The notes: a model not told the origin generated them from the sequence alone. Numbered from the stretch's first letter, positions 16,524 to 25,738 are shown. The stretch is 64,000 nt of DNA from Massilia atriviolacea (GCF_003953935.1 NZ_RXLQ01000004.1:310001-374000), one strand, 5' to 3'. Numbers and translations: made by a program.

Positions 16524-17621
16524 ATGCCAAGCCCCCTGACCCGCTACTGCCTGCTGTGCGCCGGCGCGCTGCTGCTGGCCTGCGCCGGCCCGCGCCGCGA
16601 GTTGCCCGATACGCCCGATGCGCCCGATAGGCCCGATAGGCCCGATACGCCGGCGGCGGCCCCGCTGCGCGCCGAGGACGCCTATCTGAAGGGGCGCGAC
16701 GCGCATCTGGCGCGGCGCCACGCTGCGGCGCTGGCGGCCTACCGCGCCGCGCTGGCGCGCGATCCGGCGCACCTGAAGGCGCGCAACGGCCTGGCCACCC
16801 TGTACGCGGAGCAAGGCGATTTCGAGCGCGCCATCGCGCTGTGGGAAGCCATGACGCAGGAGGGCGAGGGCGCCGGCGGCCAGGCCAGCGCCTTCCTGTT
16901 CAGCAATCTCGGCTACGCCCATTTCCTCAACGGCCAGTTCGGACAAGCCCTGGCCGCGCTCGAAAAAGCCTGCCTGCTCGACCCGCTCAATGCGCGCGCC
17001 TGGGACCATCTGGGCGGCGCGCTCGACAAGCTCGGGCAGCACCAGCGCGCAGAGCAGATGTACCGCCAGGCCAGTGCCCTGCGCAGCCATGATTTCAGGG
17101 CCGACTACGCGGTCGCCGAGCGCGCCGGCGTGGCCGCCATCGACAGCGCGGTCAAGGCCGACGCGCAAGGCGCGCCGCGCGAGCCGCAGTGGGCGCGCAC
17201 CGAGGTGCAGCAGGATGGCGCCGGCGTGTTCGTGCTGCGGCGTGTGGGGGAGGCTGCGCCGGCGGTGGCGGCAGTGGCGGCGCCGCGTTCCGGCCAGGCC
17301 TTGCTGGAAATTCGCAACGGCAATGGCGTGACCGGCATGGCCCGTTCGCTGGCCGCCACCATGGACGCCAGCGCCGTGCGCGTGGTGCGCCTGAGTAACC
17401 AGAAAGGCTTCGGCGTGCGCCGGACCCGCATCGAATACCAGGGCGAATTTCGCGAAGCCGCCGAGCGCCTGGCCGAGCGCTTCGGCGCCGCGCGCGTGGT
17501 GGCGGTGGGCGATGTCGGGCGCGCCGACCTGCGCCTGGTGATCGGGCGCGACCTGGCGCCGGGTGCCGCGGCCGGCGTCGCCGTGGCTGTGCGCACACGG
17601 CCGTTGGCGGGACAGGGCTGA
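16524..17621 (+). CDS. TPR lipoprotein with LytR C-terminal domain (TadD-like)
   Basis: A 365-aa lipoprotein: signal peptide with lipobox LLLAC (about residues 13-17), then a Pro/Asp-rich linker encoded by a 9-bp tandem repeat. Tetratricopeptide repeats at about 45-200 (DAHLARRHAAALAAYRAALA and following) come next. A C-terminal LytR_C-type domain starts at LLEIRNGNGVTGMARSLAA. TadD, the Tad-system TPR lipoprotein, is at this end of the operon in related loci. The LytR_C fusion suggests contact with cell-wall polymers. It is the last gene of the pilus operon. Confidence 0.85.
   Translation: MPSPLTRYCLLCAGALLLACAGPRRELPDTPDAPDRPDRPDTPAAAPLRAEDAYLKGRDAHLARRHAAALAAYRAALARDPAHLKARNGLATLYAEQGDFERAIALWEAMTQEGEGAGGQASAFLFSNLGYAHFLNGQFGQALAALEKACLLDPLNARAWDHLGGALDKLGQHQRAEQMYRQASALRSHDFRADYAVAERAGVAAIDSAVKADAQGAPREPQWARTEVQQDGAGVFVLRRVGEAAPAVAAVAAPRSGQALLEIRNGNGVTGMARSLAATMDASAVRVVRLSNQKGFGVRRTRIEYQGEFREAAERLAERFGAARVVAVGDVGRADLRLVIGRDLAPGAAAGVAVAVRTRPLAGQG
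16604..16648 (+). repeat. five 9-bp tandem units coding a Pro-Asp linker
   Basis: Units of the form GCCCGATNN (GCCCGATAC, GCCCGATGC, GCCCGATAG twice, GCCCGATAC) repeat in frame and encode PDT-PDA-PDR-PDR-PDT just after the lipobox of the TPR lipoprotein. Unit number changes would lengthen or shorten the linker without a frameshift. Confidence 0.85.
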
Positions 17622-17717
17622 CGCGGGGGCGATGGTCGGCACGTTTGCGCCAGATCAAATCCGGAGTGGGGGCTCACGCGACAATAGCCTGGTCCAAGCA
17701 CTTACCGGAGCATTTCC

Positions 17718-18029
17718 ATGACACTTGCAGAACGTTTCATGCGCTTCCTGTGCGGCTGCGCACTGCTGGCGCTGGTCGCTTGCGCCCCGACCCCGCAGCG
17801 CGAGGGCACCGGCGAATACATCGACGACACCGTCATCACCGCCAAGGTCAAGGCCGCGCTGGTGGCCGACCCGGATCTCAAGGCTACCCAGATCAATGTC
17901 GAGACGTTCAAGGGCAGGGTGCAGCTGAGCGGCTTCGTTCCGGCCGCCGACATTGCCAGGGCGGTCGCGCTGGTACGCAAGATCGAGGGCGTCAAGGACG
18001 TCAAGAACGACATGGTGCCCAGGAACTGA
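17718..18029 (+). CDS. BON-domain lipoprotein
   Basis: A 103-aa lipoprotein with lipobox LVAC (Cys at about residue 22) and one BON domain covering nearly all the rest (DDTVITAKVKAALVADPDLK through VKDVKNDMV). BON proteins of the OsmY/DolP type sit in the periplasm or on the outer membrane and bind phospholipid; they often help against envelope or osmotic stress. It is 96 bases downstream of the tad operon on the same strand and probably has its own promoter. Confidence 0.85.
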   Translation: MTLAERFMRFLCGCALLALVACAPTPQREGTGEYIDDTVITAKVKAALVADPDLKATQINVETFKGRVQLSGFVPAADIARAVALVRKIEGVKDVKNDMVPRN

Positions 18030-18075
18030 GGCGGTGCCGCCTGTGCGGGCGGCGTGACGCGCCGGATGTTTGTGC

Positions 18076-18291
18076 TCAGCCTTCCAGCTGGGCCTTTTCG
18101 GCGGCGCTCAGGCGCTTGGCGCTGACGGTGACGACGGTCATGTTGGCGTCCATGCCGGCGTCCACCCTGGCTTGCACGGCGGCCGGTGCGGCAAGGCGCG
18201 GGGCCGGTGCGCTGGCGGTCGCGAAGCTGGTTGCGGACACGACGACGAGGGCGGCGAGGAAGATGGTTTCCATGTTTTTTGCGATGTTCAT
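18076..18291 (-). CDS. small secreted protein of unknown function
   Basis: A 71-aa protein with a clear Sec signal peptide (METIFLAALVVVSATSFATA, cleavage near ATA-SAP). The mature part is about 45 residues, Ala-rich, with MTVVTVSAKRLSAAEKAQLE. The ATG has AGGAG about 6 bases upstream. The C-terminal TVVTVSAKRLS stretch occurs in small exported proteins of Massilia-type bacteria, but no function is known to me. Confidence 0.65.
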   Translation of the reverse strand: MNIAKNMETIFLAALVVVSATSFATASAPAPRLAAPAAVQARVDAGMDANMTVVTVSAKRLSAAEKAQLEG

Positions 18292-18452
18292 GTTGGGCTC
18301 CTGTGGGTGAAGTGCGTTGGGTTGAGTGAACTATAGCCACAGGGGCGTTCGTCAACTACCCGATTGCGACGGAAGGCCGGTTTTGCGGGATGGAAGGTCG
18401 GATTCGGGGAAAAACCTGCGGCGGCTGCGAAGGGCAGCGCCGAGGAGGGCGC

Positions 18453-18968
18453 TTACTGCTTGAAGCGGATGACGATCTGAGGGCGCTGCTCGAGGCTGTC
18501 GATTTTCCACGCATAGGTGCCGATCAGGCCGAAGAACGACGGGGTCGTGGTGGCGTTATGCGCGATGACCTCGGCGCTGATCGGCACCGTCACCGATAGC
18601 GTACCGTCGAGCTTGATGCCGAGTCTCGCCATGCTGGCTTTTTCCTTGTCGTCGAGCTTGCCGGCTTGCAGGTTCAGCACGCCATCCGGTCCGGTCCGCA
18701 CGCGCAGCACGCCGGCCAGGTCGAGCGCCTGGGCGCGCTGGCGCTTGCCCTCGACGCTCAGGTCGTAGCGTTTCGGACTGCCCGCCTCGCCGCCGCTGCC
18801 CTTGCCCATCTGCCCGGCCGTCAAGGTGTGCACGGCGGTGCCGGCGTAGGAATACGCGTAGCTGCCATCGGCCGCGAAAGCAATCCTGGCGGTAAAGCGT
18901 TCGGGAACCAGGCATGCGGTCAGCAGCAGGGCGGCGCAGGCGCCAGTTGCCAGGAGTCGAAGGCTCAT
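18453..18968 (-). CDS. lipoprotein of unknown function
   Basis: A 171-aa protein with a lipoprotein signal peptide (LRLLATGACAALLLTAC, lipobox LLTAC) and a mature domain rich in beta-type sequence (FTARIAFAADGSYAYSYAGT, LRVRTGPDGVLNLQ, DGTLSVTVPISAEVI). No family was recognised. The start at 18968 puts the signal peptide at the N-terminus; another ATG at 18980 adds four residues. Neither has a strong Shine-Dalgarno. Confidence 0.7.
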   Translation of the reverse strand: MSLRLLATGACAALLLTACLVPERFTARIAFAADGSYAYSYAGTAVHTLTAGQMGKGSGGEAGSPKRYDLSVEGKRQRAQALDLAGVLRVRTGPDGVLNLQAGKLDDKEKASMARLGIKLDGTLSVTVPISAEVIAHNATTTPSFFGLIGTYAWKIDSLEQRPQIVIRFKQ

Positions 18969-19067
18969 CGGGCAATCCATGAATGGTCGGAATGGCGCCA
19001 GTGTAGCTCAGTCAATACAATCTTGTCAGAGTTGACAATTTTGCTTACAAGATGCAACGTGGCTTAC

Positions 19068-19133
19068 CGTACTACCCCCGTGCTACCCTCGTGCCGCCCG
19101 CGTGCTACCCGCGTGCTACCCTCGTGCCGCCCC
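19068..19133 (+). repeat. six 11-bp tandem units over the 3' end of the DUF2867 gene
   Basis: Units CGTACTACCCC, CGTGCTACCCT, CGTGCCGCCCG, CGTGCTACCCG, CGTGCTACCCT and CGTGCCGCCCC run head to tail. On the minus strand, units with the form GGGTAGCACG carry a TAG, and the stop codon of the DUF2867 gene (19116-19118) is one of these. Confidence 0.85.
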
Positions 19134-19640
19134 CCTCAGCACGGCCGGCGCAATCACGCGGTGCATGGGCGTCACCGGCAGCATGTAGAGGCGCCCGAGC
19201 CAGTTGTGCACGTGCACCACGGTCGACACCGTCGCCAGCACCCGCCCGTTGCGCGCATCGACTGCCTTGTGCACCGACAGGACGACGTCGAGGTGCTTGT
19301 CCTTGTCGCCCAGCAACACCTCGTCGGGCGTGTTGGCAAACAGGGTGAAGATGCCGACCCGGTCGCCGATCCGGTACGCCGACGCCGGCTTGGCCGGATC
19401 GAGCCCGGACAGGGTGCCGAGGTTTTTCAGGCCCAGCAGCGACACCACGCGGTTGCGCAAGCTCATCAGCGCATTCACCCAGCCCGGCGTGTTGGCAGTC
19501 ACCTTGAGGAACATCTCCAGCGCCGTGGCATCGCCATCGCTCGGTACGATCGCCCAGGCATCGTAAAAATAGGCGCCGGGCAGCGACGCGGCCAGCGCGC
19601 TGGAGGCGGGAACAGTGGTTTCGACGGGGGTGGCGTGCAT
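19116..19640 (-). CDS. DUF2867-family protein
   Basis: A 174-aa protein matching the DUF2867 family (YFYDAWAIVPSDGDATALEM, VGIFTLFANTPDEVLLGDKD, VVLSVHKAVDARN and a C-terminal HVHNWLGRLYMLPVTPMHRV). The family is often fused to or adjacent to NAD(P)-dependent epimerase-like proteins, and its role is unknown. The frame is open up to 19790, but the ATG at 19640 gives the normal family length. The stop codon and last codons fall inside an 11-bp tandem repeat, so the C-terminal tail may vary between strains. Confidence 0.8.
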   Translation of the reverse strand: MHATPVETTVPASSALAASLPGAYFYDAWAIVPSDGDATALEMFLKVTANTPGWVNALMSLRNRVVSLLGLKNLGTLSGLDPAKPASAYRIGDRVGIFTLFANTPDEVLLGDKDKHLDVVLSVHKAVDARNGRVLATVSTVVHVHNWLGRLYMLPVTPMHRVIAPAVLRGAARG

Positions 19641-19732
19641 GGGGTCCGCGGGCAATGACAGTGTGTGCCGGTCCGGCCGGACGCATGGCAGCCCGCCGGG
19701 CGAGCATGCCATCTTAATACGGAAGCGCGCGC

Positions 19733-19759
19733 CGCGCCGGGAAGCACCCGCCCGGCGCG
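19733..19759 (-). terminator. GC-rich hairpin after the 3-hydroxybutyrate dehydrogenase gene
   Basis: CGCGCCGGG (19733-19741) pairs perfectly with CCCGGCGCG (19751-19759) around a 9-base loop, 12 bases after the stop of the dehydrogenase gene. No T-run follows on the minus strand, so termination efficiency is doubtful. Confidence 0.4.
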
Positions 19760-19770
19760 CCTTGCGGGTG

Positions 19771-20553
19771 TTACTGCATGAACCAGCCATGGCTGACCAC
19801 GATCGACTGGCCGGTCAGCGCATTGCTGGGGAAGGCCGCCAGGAACAGCGCGGTCTGCGCCACATCGTCGACGGTGGTGAATTCGCCGTCCACGGTTTCC
19901 TTGAGCATCACATTCTTGACCACATCCTGTTCCGAGATGCCGAGTTCCCTTGCCTGCTCGGGAATCTGCTTTTCGACCAGCGGCGTGCGCACGAAACCGG
20001 GGCAAATCACGTTCGCGCGCACCCCGTGCGCCGCGCCTTCCTTGGCCACCACCTTGCACAGGCCGATCAGGCCGTGCTTGGCCGTCACGTAGGCCGACTT
20101 GAGCGGCGAGGCTTCTTTCGAATGCACCGAGCCCATGTAGATCACGCTGCCGCCGCGGCCTTGCGCGTACATCAGCTTGAGGCAGGCGCGGGTGGTGAGG
20201 AAGGCGCCGTCCAGGTGGATCGCCAGCATTTTTTTCCAGTCGTCGAAGGCGAAGCTCTCGAGCGGCGCGACGATCTGGATGCCGGCATTCGACACCAGCA
20301 CATCGATGCCGCCGAAGCGCGCCGCCACGGCCGCGATGCCCGCGTCGACTTCGGCTTCGCTGGTGACGTTCATGGCTACCGCCATGCTGCGTTCGCCGGA
20401 AGGATCGAGTTCCCGGGCCGTGGCCTCGGCCGCTTTCAGGTCGAGGTCGGCGATGACGACCCTGGCGCCGTTGTCGAAGTAGACCTTGGCGATGTGCTTG
20501 CCGATGCCGCTGGCGGCGCCGGTGATGACAGACACTTTATCTTGCAGGTTCAT
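19771..20553 (-). CDS. bdhA: 3-hydroxybutyrate dehydrogenase
   Basis: A 260-aa short-chain dehydrogenase/reductase. The NAD-binding motif TGAASGIG is at about 10-17, NAG near 90 (VSNAGIQIV) and the catalytic Ser and YxxxK in [20 protein letters not shown]. The insertion [13 protein letters not shown], the [14 protein letters not shown] stretch and the C-terminal SHGWFMQ are typical of (R)-3-hydroxybutyrate dehydrogenase, which converts 3-hydroxybutyrate to acetoacetate in polyhydroxybutyrate turnover. Its start overlaps the end of the patatin gene by 17 bases, so the two are coupled. Confidence 0.92.
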   Translation of the reverse strand: MNLQDKVSVITGAASGIGKHIAKVYFDNGARVVIADLDLKAAEATARELDPSGERSMAVAMNVTSEAEVDAGIAAVAARFGGIDVLVSNAGIQIVAPLESFAFDDWKKMLAIHLDGAFLTTRACLKLMYAQGRGGSVIYMGSVHSKEASPLKSAYVTAKHGLIGLCKVVAKEGAAHGVRANVICPGFVRTPLVEKQIPEQARELGISEQDVVKNVMLKETVDGEFTTVDDVAQTALFLAAFPSNALTGQSIVVSHGWFMQ

Positions 20554-21772
20554 GGGATGGCTCTTTCTGTGTGTGGGTGGCGGCACTGGCGTGCCGGGAG
20601 GTCAGGAAATCGTAGATGGCGGGGCTTTTGCCGGCCGGCGGCAAGGCCAGGATCTGCGGATGCGACAAGGTCAGGGCGGCATCATCGTAGCCCGCACGCC
20701 AGTGCTCGTTCATGGTGCGGCGCGAAAATTCGAAGTCCTTCGACTGGCCTTCGTAATTGGGCGAGCGGTACACCAGCTGGACGATGTTGTAGACCGCCTC
20801 GTCGGAGGCCTCGGCCAGCAGGCGCGCCTGCGGGGTAGCGGCCAGGGCGGCCGGCATCCGGGCCAGCAGTTCGTTGAAGGCGGTGCGCAGCTCGGCCAGC
20901 TTGCGGAACTTGTCGGTGGCGGCCCGCGTGCGGCTCGAAAACTGGACTTCCTTCATGCGCACGGCCACGTCGGTCAGGTCGCGCGACAGTTCGCCGCTGG
21001 CGCTCCACAGGTCGACCTGCAGCACCAGGGTATCGACGCCCGAGTGCGACGACAGCACCCAGTCGAGCGGGGTGTTCGAGACCAGTCCGCCGTCCCAGTA
21101 ATGCTGGCCGTCGATCTCGACCGCGTCGAAGCCCGGCGGCAGGGCCCCGCTGGCCATGATGTGTTTGGCGGCGATGGTGTCGACCGCGTTGTCGAAGTAG
21201 GCGAAGTTGCCGGTGCGGACGTTGACGGCGCCGACCGAGAGGCGCATCTCGCGGCGGTTGATGCGGTCGAAGTCGACCAGCTTGTCGAGCGTGCCTTCGA
21301 GCATCGACGTGTCGTAGTAGCTGGTGGCGGCGCGGTTGGCCAGCGGCAGCCAGGGCGGCGGCATGCGCGGCTGGAAAAAGCCCGGCACGCCGTGCGAGAG
21401 CACGCGCCCGGCCGCCATCTGGTTGGCCCAGCCGCGCAGGGTGTCGTCGGCCAGCAAGCCGGTCCACCATGCGCTGGCGCCGCCGTCGCCGGCGTTGCTG
21501 ACCTGTTCCCAGAAGCTGCGCAATTTGGCGACCCGGTCCGCGCGCGGATTGCCGGCGATGATGGCGCTGTTAATCGCCCCGATCGAGATGCCGGCGATCC
21601 AGGTCGGCTCGATGCCCGCTTCCAGCAGGCGCTCGTAGACCCCGGCCTGGTAGGCGCCGAGCGCGCCGCCGCCCTGCAGCAACAGCGCGATGCTGCCGAA
21701 GGCCGAGGCGCAGGGGCGCGCCGCTTCGGGCGGCGCGCTGGCGCGCTTGTGCAATGTGGAACCGTCACGCAT
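20537..21772 (-). CDS. patatin-like phospholipase with DUF3734 C-terminus
   Basis: A 411-aa hydrolase. The patatin domain shows the oxyanion loop [15 protein letters not shown] (about 33-47), the nucleophile in [11 protein letters not shown] (about 61-71) and the catalytic Asp in [10 protein letters not shown] (about 227-236). The C-terminal 130 residues match DUF3734. Genes of this family commonly sit next to bdhA in Burkholderiales and are thought to act on polyhydroxybutyrate or membrane lipid. It overlaps the CMD-family gene by 8 bases upstream and bdhA by 17 downstream. Confidence 0.9.
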   Translation of the reverse strand: MRDGSTLHKRASAPPEAARPCASAFGSIALLLQGGGALGAYQAGVYERLLEAGIEPTWIAGISIGAINSAIIAGNPRADRVAKLRSFWEQVSNAGDGGASAWWTGLLADDTLRGWANQMAAGRVLSHGVPGFFQPRMPPPWLPLANRAATSYYDTSMLEGTLDKLVDFDRINRREMRLSVGAVNVRTGNFAYFDNAVDTIAAKHIMASGALPPGFDAVEIDGQHYWDGGLVSNTPLDWVLSSHSGVDTLVLQVDLWSASGELSRDLTDVAVRMKEVQFSSRTRAATDKFRKLAELRTAFNELLARMPAALAATPQARLLAEASDEAVYNIVQLVYRSPNYEGQSKDFEFSRRTMNEHWRAGYDDAALTLSHPQILALPPAGKSPAIYDFLTSRHASAATHTQKEPSHEPAR

Positions 21773-22331
21773 GCTCGGGCACCGGAACGTCGAAGCCGTT
21801 GAGGGTGGTCGATACCATGGAATAGAGTCCGACCAGGTAAATCAGTTCATTCGTGCCTTTCTGGCCGAAGGTGGCCAGTGCCAGGCGGTAGATCGGCTCG
21901 GGCAGCAGGCCGCCCCGGCACAGGGCGTAGGCGAGGTCGTAGGCCACGCTCTCTTCCTTGTTCAGGTCGGATGGCTTGAGGTCGGCCACCAGGGTCGCCA
22001 GGCGTTCCAGCGGCATCCCTTCGGCCTCGGCCACGGCGATGTGGGCGTACAGTTCGTAGGCGGCATCGAAGCGCGCGCCGACCACCAGGATGGCGATCTG
22101 GCGCACATTGTCCGGCAGTACGGCGTTGGCCGTCATCGCCAGGGTCAGGTTCCAGATCGCCTTGCCGATGGCGGGCTCGTGCAGCCACGGATTCCACGGG
22201 CCCATCAGGGCGCCATCCTCGCGCTGGGAAACGAAGGCGTTGAAGTTCGAGGCGATGCCTTTGCGCATGTCCTGGTACAGGGGCTGTTGTTCGGGGCTGA
22301 GGTCGGAAGGGGCGATCAGGGGCAGGCGCAT
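21765..22331 (-). CDS. carboxymuconolactone decarboxylase (CMD/AhpD)-family protein
   Basis: A 188-aa all-helical protein (GPWNPWLHEPAIGKAIWNLT, REIAILVVGARFDAAYELYAH-like segment at about 90-115, LVGLYSMVSTTLNGFDVPVP at the end). It lacks the CxxC of peroxidase-type AhpD, so it is probably not a peroxidase. The start at 22331 gives MRLPLIAPSDLSPEQQPLY, the usual family beginning. First gene of an operon with the patatin and bdhA genes. Confidence 0.82.
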   Translation of the reverse strand: MRLPLIAPSDLSPEQQPLYQDMRKGIASNFNAFVSQREDGALMGPWNPWLHEPAIGKAIWNLTLAMTANAVLPDNVRQIAILVVGARFDAAYELYAHIAVAEAEGMPLERLATLVADLKPSDLNKEESVAYDLAYALCRGGLLPEPIYRLALATFGQKGTNELIYLVGLYSMVSTTLNGFDVPVPEHA

Positions 22332-22516
22332 GGCGGCTTTCTGGATGGGTTGGCAAGGGGAAGCCGGACCGGTCCATGCGGGTGGCGCGCGGCGCTGGCC
22401 GGCATGCGGATCGTTGCAGCTTCTTGCCAAAGAATACAGCCGCTGACTTAGGCGAAAATTGGTTCGTGCGCGGGCTTGTTGCGGGACGAGATGGGATTGG
22501 GCGCCTGGCCCTGACA

Positions 22517-22939
22517 TCAAATGAAGAGCGTTGCAGGAACCTTGAAGCGGGTGGCAAGAGCCTTGACTTGCCGGAGGTAGAGTTGTCTCTTTCCGCTGAG
22601 GATGTCGTCGACGACGGCCTGGCTGCCCAGCTCGGGAAGCGCCGACGCCGACAGCCGATGCTGCTCCATCAGAAACCGCAGCAGGTTGAGAGGTGACACG
22701 GGAGGGGCGGGATAATGCGTCTCGTCATAGGCGGCGATCAAGGTGGCCAGCAAAGTGGCGAGGTCGGCCAGCGCATGCTGTTCGTCCGCAGCGCCGGCGT
22801 CGAGCAACTGGTTCAAGGCGGTGACGGCGTTGTCGTAATCAAGTTCCGGGCGAATTGGATGACGCGAACAAAGGGAAGTCAGCGCGCTGAAATGTCGGGC
22901 AATTTTTTCAACGACTTCCTGATCCATCAAGGTGTCCAT
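22517..22939 (-). CDS. HigA/COG5499-type helix-turn-helix regulator without visible HigB
   Basis: A 140-aa protein of the HigA-like antitoxin family. It has an N-terminal acidic helical part (LDYDNAVTALNQLLDAGAAD, HALADLATLLATLIAAYDETHY) and a C-terminal Xre helix-turn-helix (LLRFLMEQHRLSASALPELG, VVDDILSGKRQLYLRQVKAL). The ATG at 22939 has AGGA 9 bases upstream; the codon at 22927 has none. HigA neutralises the HigB mRNase, but the 133 bases upstream hold no HigB gene, so this is an orphan antitoxin or a plain regulator. It sits at the edge of the AT-rich segment with the ietAS-like pair. Confidence 0.78.
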   Translation of the reverse strand: MDTLMDQEVVEKIARHFSALTSLCSRHPIRPELDYDNAVTALNQLLDAGAADEQHALADLATLLATLIAAYDETHYPAPPVSPLNLLRFLMEQHRLSASALPELGSQAVVDDILSGKRQLYLRQVKALATRFKVPATLFI

Positions 22940-23072
22940 TGATCGTATTCCTTGTGCGTGAAGACGTGCCGTATAAATAGTTGTCGGTTGTTGAAGTAAA
23001 GAACAAAAGCAATTTTGAATCGGTAATTTGAGGGAATCGGAATGAGAACAGCGCTGCATACAAAATTTGTAC

Positions 23073-25697
23073 CTAACGCTGAGCTGCGCCAACGACAACT
23101 TGAGGCCTAATCCTTGCGCGGACCTGCTGATAAATAGGAATCTGCACATCCTCCTTCACTTCCAACGTAACGGCCAACCCGTAGGGAATCATCTCATCCA
23201 GTCTGGCGGTTGCGTCCTTCTTGCAGACCACTCTGAGTCGTAGGGTCTCACCATCTTGATATGCCGCAATCAAATTTTTCCCATCAAGCACCTCATGTTG
23301 AACAGTCCCCCGGAGCACCTGATTATGATCGCTGTCTTGGCGTTTGAGTTTCAACGGGATGTTGTCCCAAGTTGAACCGCCCGGTTCCATTTCTAACTTC
23401 GCTTCACGAAGGTCACGATGATCAGGGTTGATCGGAGAAAGCCAAGCCAGAGTGACAATCAGTCGACGCCAAAGCTTTTGTGCGGATAATGCGGGCGGTA
23501 GTGGAAACTCATACTCATGCACCTCATTTTCAGCAATTTCACCAAAGCCGAGGATAGTTGCGCGTTGATCTGTACACGTTAGCACCCGGTCAACATCGGG
23601 CGCACCGTAGCCAATATAGCGAGCAACAACCTCTTTGAACTGCCGAGAATTCGATTCGTTTTTAAGAGCTTTGACCAGTTGGTCTTTCGCAGTCTCGGGC
23701 TGACGCGCGCCGTGAATGAGTAACGTCTTAATTATTACTGCTTCTAAAGAATCCGGTATGTGTTGTTGTTCTTCGTCGCGAAGCGACGCAAGCATCTCGT
23801 GAATTCGCCCGGCGTTGCGACTAGCAATGGCAGTAGCATTGCTGGTCCCACGTGTGAATACTGTGTTGTTCAGATGCCCTTCGGTTGGGCTGTCCCAGGC
23901 GACACGCTGACCCGGGCTAAGCTTAGTTTTGTCGGCAGAGTAAACTGTTGTTCCATTCATCAACGGTTTTTGATACAACTGTCTGCCGCCAGCGAATAGT
24001 ACTTCTGGTTTTACAGATCGCCGAAATCCATGACCAACCCGCATTGCTGGGCTAAACATTTGGTCATGGGGCATCAAATCGATTCTTGGAGGATAATCTA
24101 GATATTCTCCAGCCTCATCCGTGTGTAGTGCCCCAACTGTTATTGCATTAAGCGACTCTGCAGGAGATAACAAGCGGCGCGAACTGAGCGAGGCAGCGAC
24201 CGATTTGAGCGTTGCTTGTACTCGTTTATCTTTGCTGAGTGCCGAAAACGCTACGTGACTGAGTCCAATTTCAATTGACTCTGGATAGTTTCCAGCGCTG
24301 ACAATAAAAATTACACGATATTTCCAGGAGAGCCAATCCAGCAAGCGTGCCCAAGGGCTAGGTGTGTGGATAAAGGGGCGCGCAGGGTCGCCGATAGAAA
24401 TATTTATAATTTTCACGGTTGGGGCTTGCGGAGGAACGTCATTAGTCCCTTCGAACATTCGACGAACGGCAACGTGTATTCTGTCTTCAAAAAAGACATC
24501 GTTTGGCATGTGTTCATCTTTAGCGGCACTTCCTTGGTCCGGCTGCATCACAGGGACACAATACAATTTACTCACTAAGGGCCGGCTATTGAGGCTGGCT
24601 AAATCACCATGAACAATCAGTGATGCCATGCTCGTTCCGTGCCGACGTTGGCCTGGTTGATATAGCCGGTCAAGGTCAAATATGTCATCAAGCAATATTC
24701 TGTTTCGTAGAAAATTGTGCCTCTGGAGCGGCGCGCCATCAAGGAGTGCAAGCACCGGCAACTCGTCCGCTTCCCCGGCATCAAGCTCTGCAGGCGTGCC
24801 TTCATCTTCTTCTGACACAGCCAAAGTTTGCCCTGTTGGTCGGAAGTACATGATTCCAGAGAAATTGAAGAGCTGAATATCTACGATGCTATTTGGATCG
24901 TCAACCTCATCAATCAGCTGTCGAATACTCTCAACTGGAAGTATAGCTTTTACCGCGTGAAAAGCGATTTCTGGTAGGTCAATAAATGGCCCGAGTGTTC
25001 CGCCGCCAAGCTCTGCCAGTAGCGAGTGAATGGCGCGTTCGTTTTGTTGTCGTTTTAGCGCATTGCGTCGATAAAATAGTTCTATCTGGAAGGGAACTTC
25101 CTCGCCCGGTATAATTGCTTGAAGTAATTCTCTCCACTGTTCTATCATTCCAGTTTCGCGAAGTGTTTCCTCAATACTCCAGCGTCTAATATTACGCAGT
25201 TGGGAGAAAACCTCTGCCCATTTCGCGCGACCGTATGGCAGCGGTCGTCCTTCTGTCCATTGGCGCCAAAGAGCAAGCATACCCTGAAGTCCCGCCTCAC
25301 TACCCATTGAAAGAAATAACCGACCTTTCAGTGGTTTAGCGGCGAAGTTGCCGTGAGTATCTAGTTCATAAAATTCGTCATCCGGCTCGATATCACTGAG
25401 ATCCCATTCCCCGAGCCACTCTAGGTCAGCAGCCTCGACGGCTTGCTTAAAATCGTTCACAGTGCCGACAATTTCGATCACTAGAACGGCTTCCGGTTCT
25501 AAACCAGCCAATGCACCTGCAATACCTACGCGGTACTCCACAAAAGAACGTTGTAGCTCACGCATTTGTGCGCCGATACGAATAGACTGGGCGGCGCGTC
25601 CTGGCAGGTGAGGCTTACTTTGCGGGAATCCCCTCCCCGGCTCAGGTGGGACAATTCGTTTCTCAGGAAATACCAAAAGCGGTAAGTGATTTGCCAT
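23073..25697 (-). CDS. ietS: subtilisin-like serine protease, IetS-type
   Basis: An 874-aa S8-family protease without signal peptide, so cytosolic. About 310 N-terminal residues of unknown fold precede the catalytic domain. The triad is visible: Asp320 in LALLDGAPL, His353 in RRHGTSMASL and Ser619 in TRGTSNATA, with oxyanion Asn470 in VSAGN. The C-terminal 200 residues look like a beta-rich domain. A subtilase of this size directly downstream of a small AAA ATPase is the layout of IetA/IetS, described as a plasmid-stability toxin-antitoxin pair on an Agrobacterium Ti plasmid and later listed as an anti-phage system (Gao_Iet). The AT-rich codon use contrasts with neighbours. Confidence 0.85.
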   Translation of the reverse strand: MANHLPLLVFPEKRIVPPEPGRGFPQSKPHLPGRAAQSIRIGAQMRELQRSFVEYRVGIAGALAGLEPEAVLVIEIVGTVNDFKQAVEAADLEWLGEWDLSDIEPDDEFYELDTHGNFAAKPLKGRLFLSMGSEAGLQGMLALWRQWTEGRPLPYGRAKWAEVFSQLRNIRRWSIEETLRETGMIEQWRELLQAIIPGEEVPFQIELFYRRNALKRQQNERAIHSLLAELGGGTLGPFIDLPEIAFHAVKAILPVESIRQLIDEVDDPNSIVDIQLFNFSGIMYFRPTGQTLAVSEEDEGTPAELDAGEADELPVLALLDGAPLQRHNFLRNRILLDDIFDLDRLYQPGQRRHGTSMASLIVHGDLASLNSRPLVSKLYCVPVMQPDQGSAAKDEHMPNDVFFEDRIHVAVRRMFEGTNDVPPQAPTVKIINISIGDPARPFIHTPSPWARLLDWLSWKYRVIFIVSAGNYPESIEIGLSHVAFSALSKDKRVQATLKSVAASLSSRRLLSPAESLNAITVGALHTDEAGEYLDYPPRIDLMPHDQMFSPAMRVGHGFRRSVKPEVLFAGGRQLYQKPLMNGTTVYSADKTKLSPGQRVAWDSPTEGHLNNTVFTRGTSNATAIASRNAGRIHEMLASLRDEEQQHIPDSLEAVIIKTLLIHGARQPETAKDQLVKALKNESNSRQFKEVVARYIGYGAPDVDRVLTCTDQRATILGFGEIAENEVHEYEFPLPPALSAQKLWRRLIVTLAWLSPINPDHRDLREAKLEMEPGGSTWDNIPLKLKRQDSDHNQVLRGTVQHEVLDGKNLIAAYQDGETLRLRVVCKKDATARLDEMIPYGLAVTLEVKEDVQIPIYQQVRARIRPQVVVGAAQR

Positions 25698-25738
25698 GCG
25701 CTTCTTTCTTCAGCTTCCTATTCTGGAATCCCCTAAAT

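Noticed and set aside
19068-19133. CRISPR-like array
   Set aside because: Units are 11 bp and directly adjacent with no spacers, and there are no cas genes.
22340-22516. Second copy of the tRNA-Thr 3' end marking the left island border
   Set aside because: No stretch resembling the 3' half of the tRNA was found by eye in this gap; a computed repeat search would be needed.
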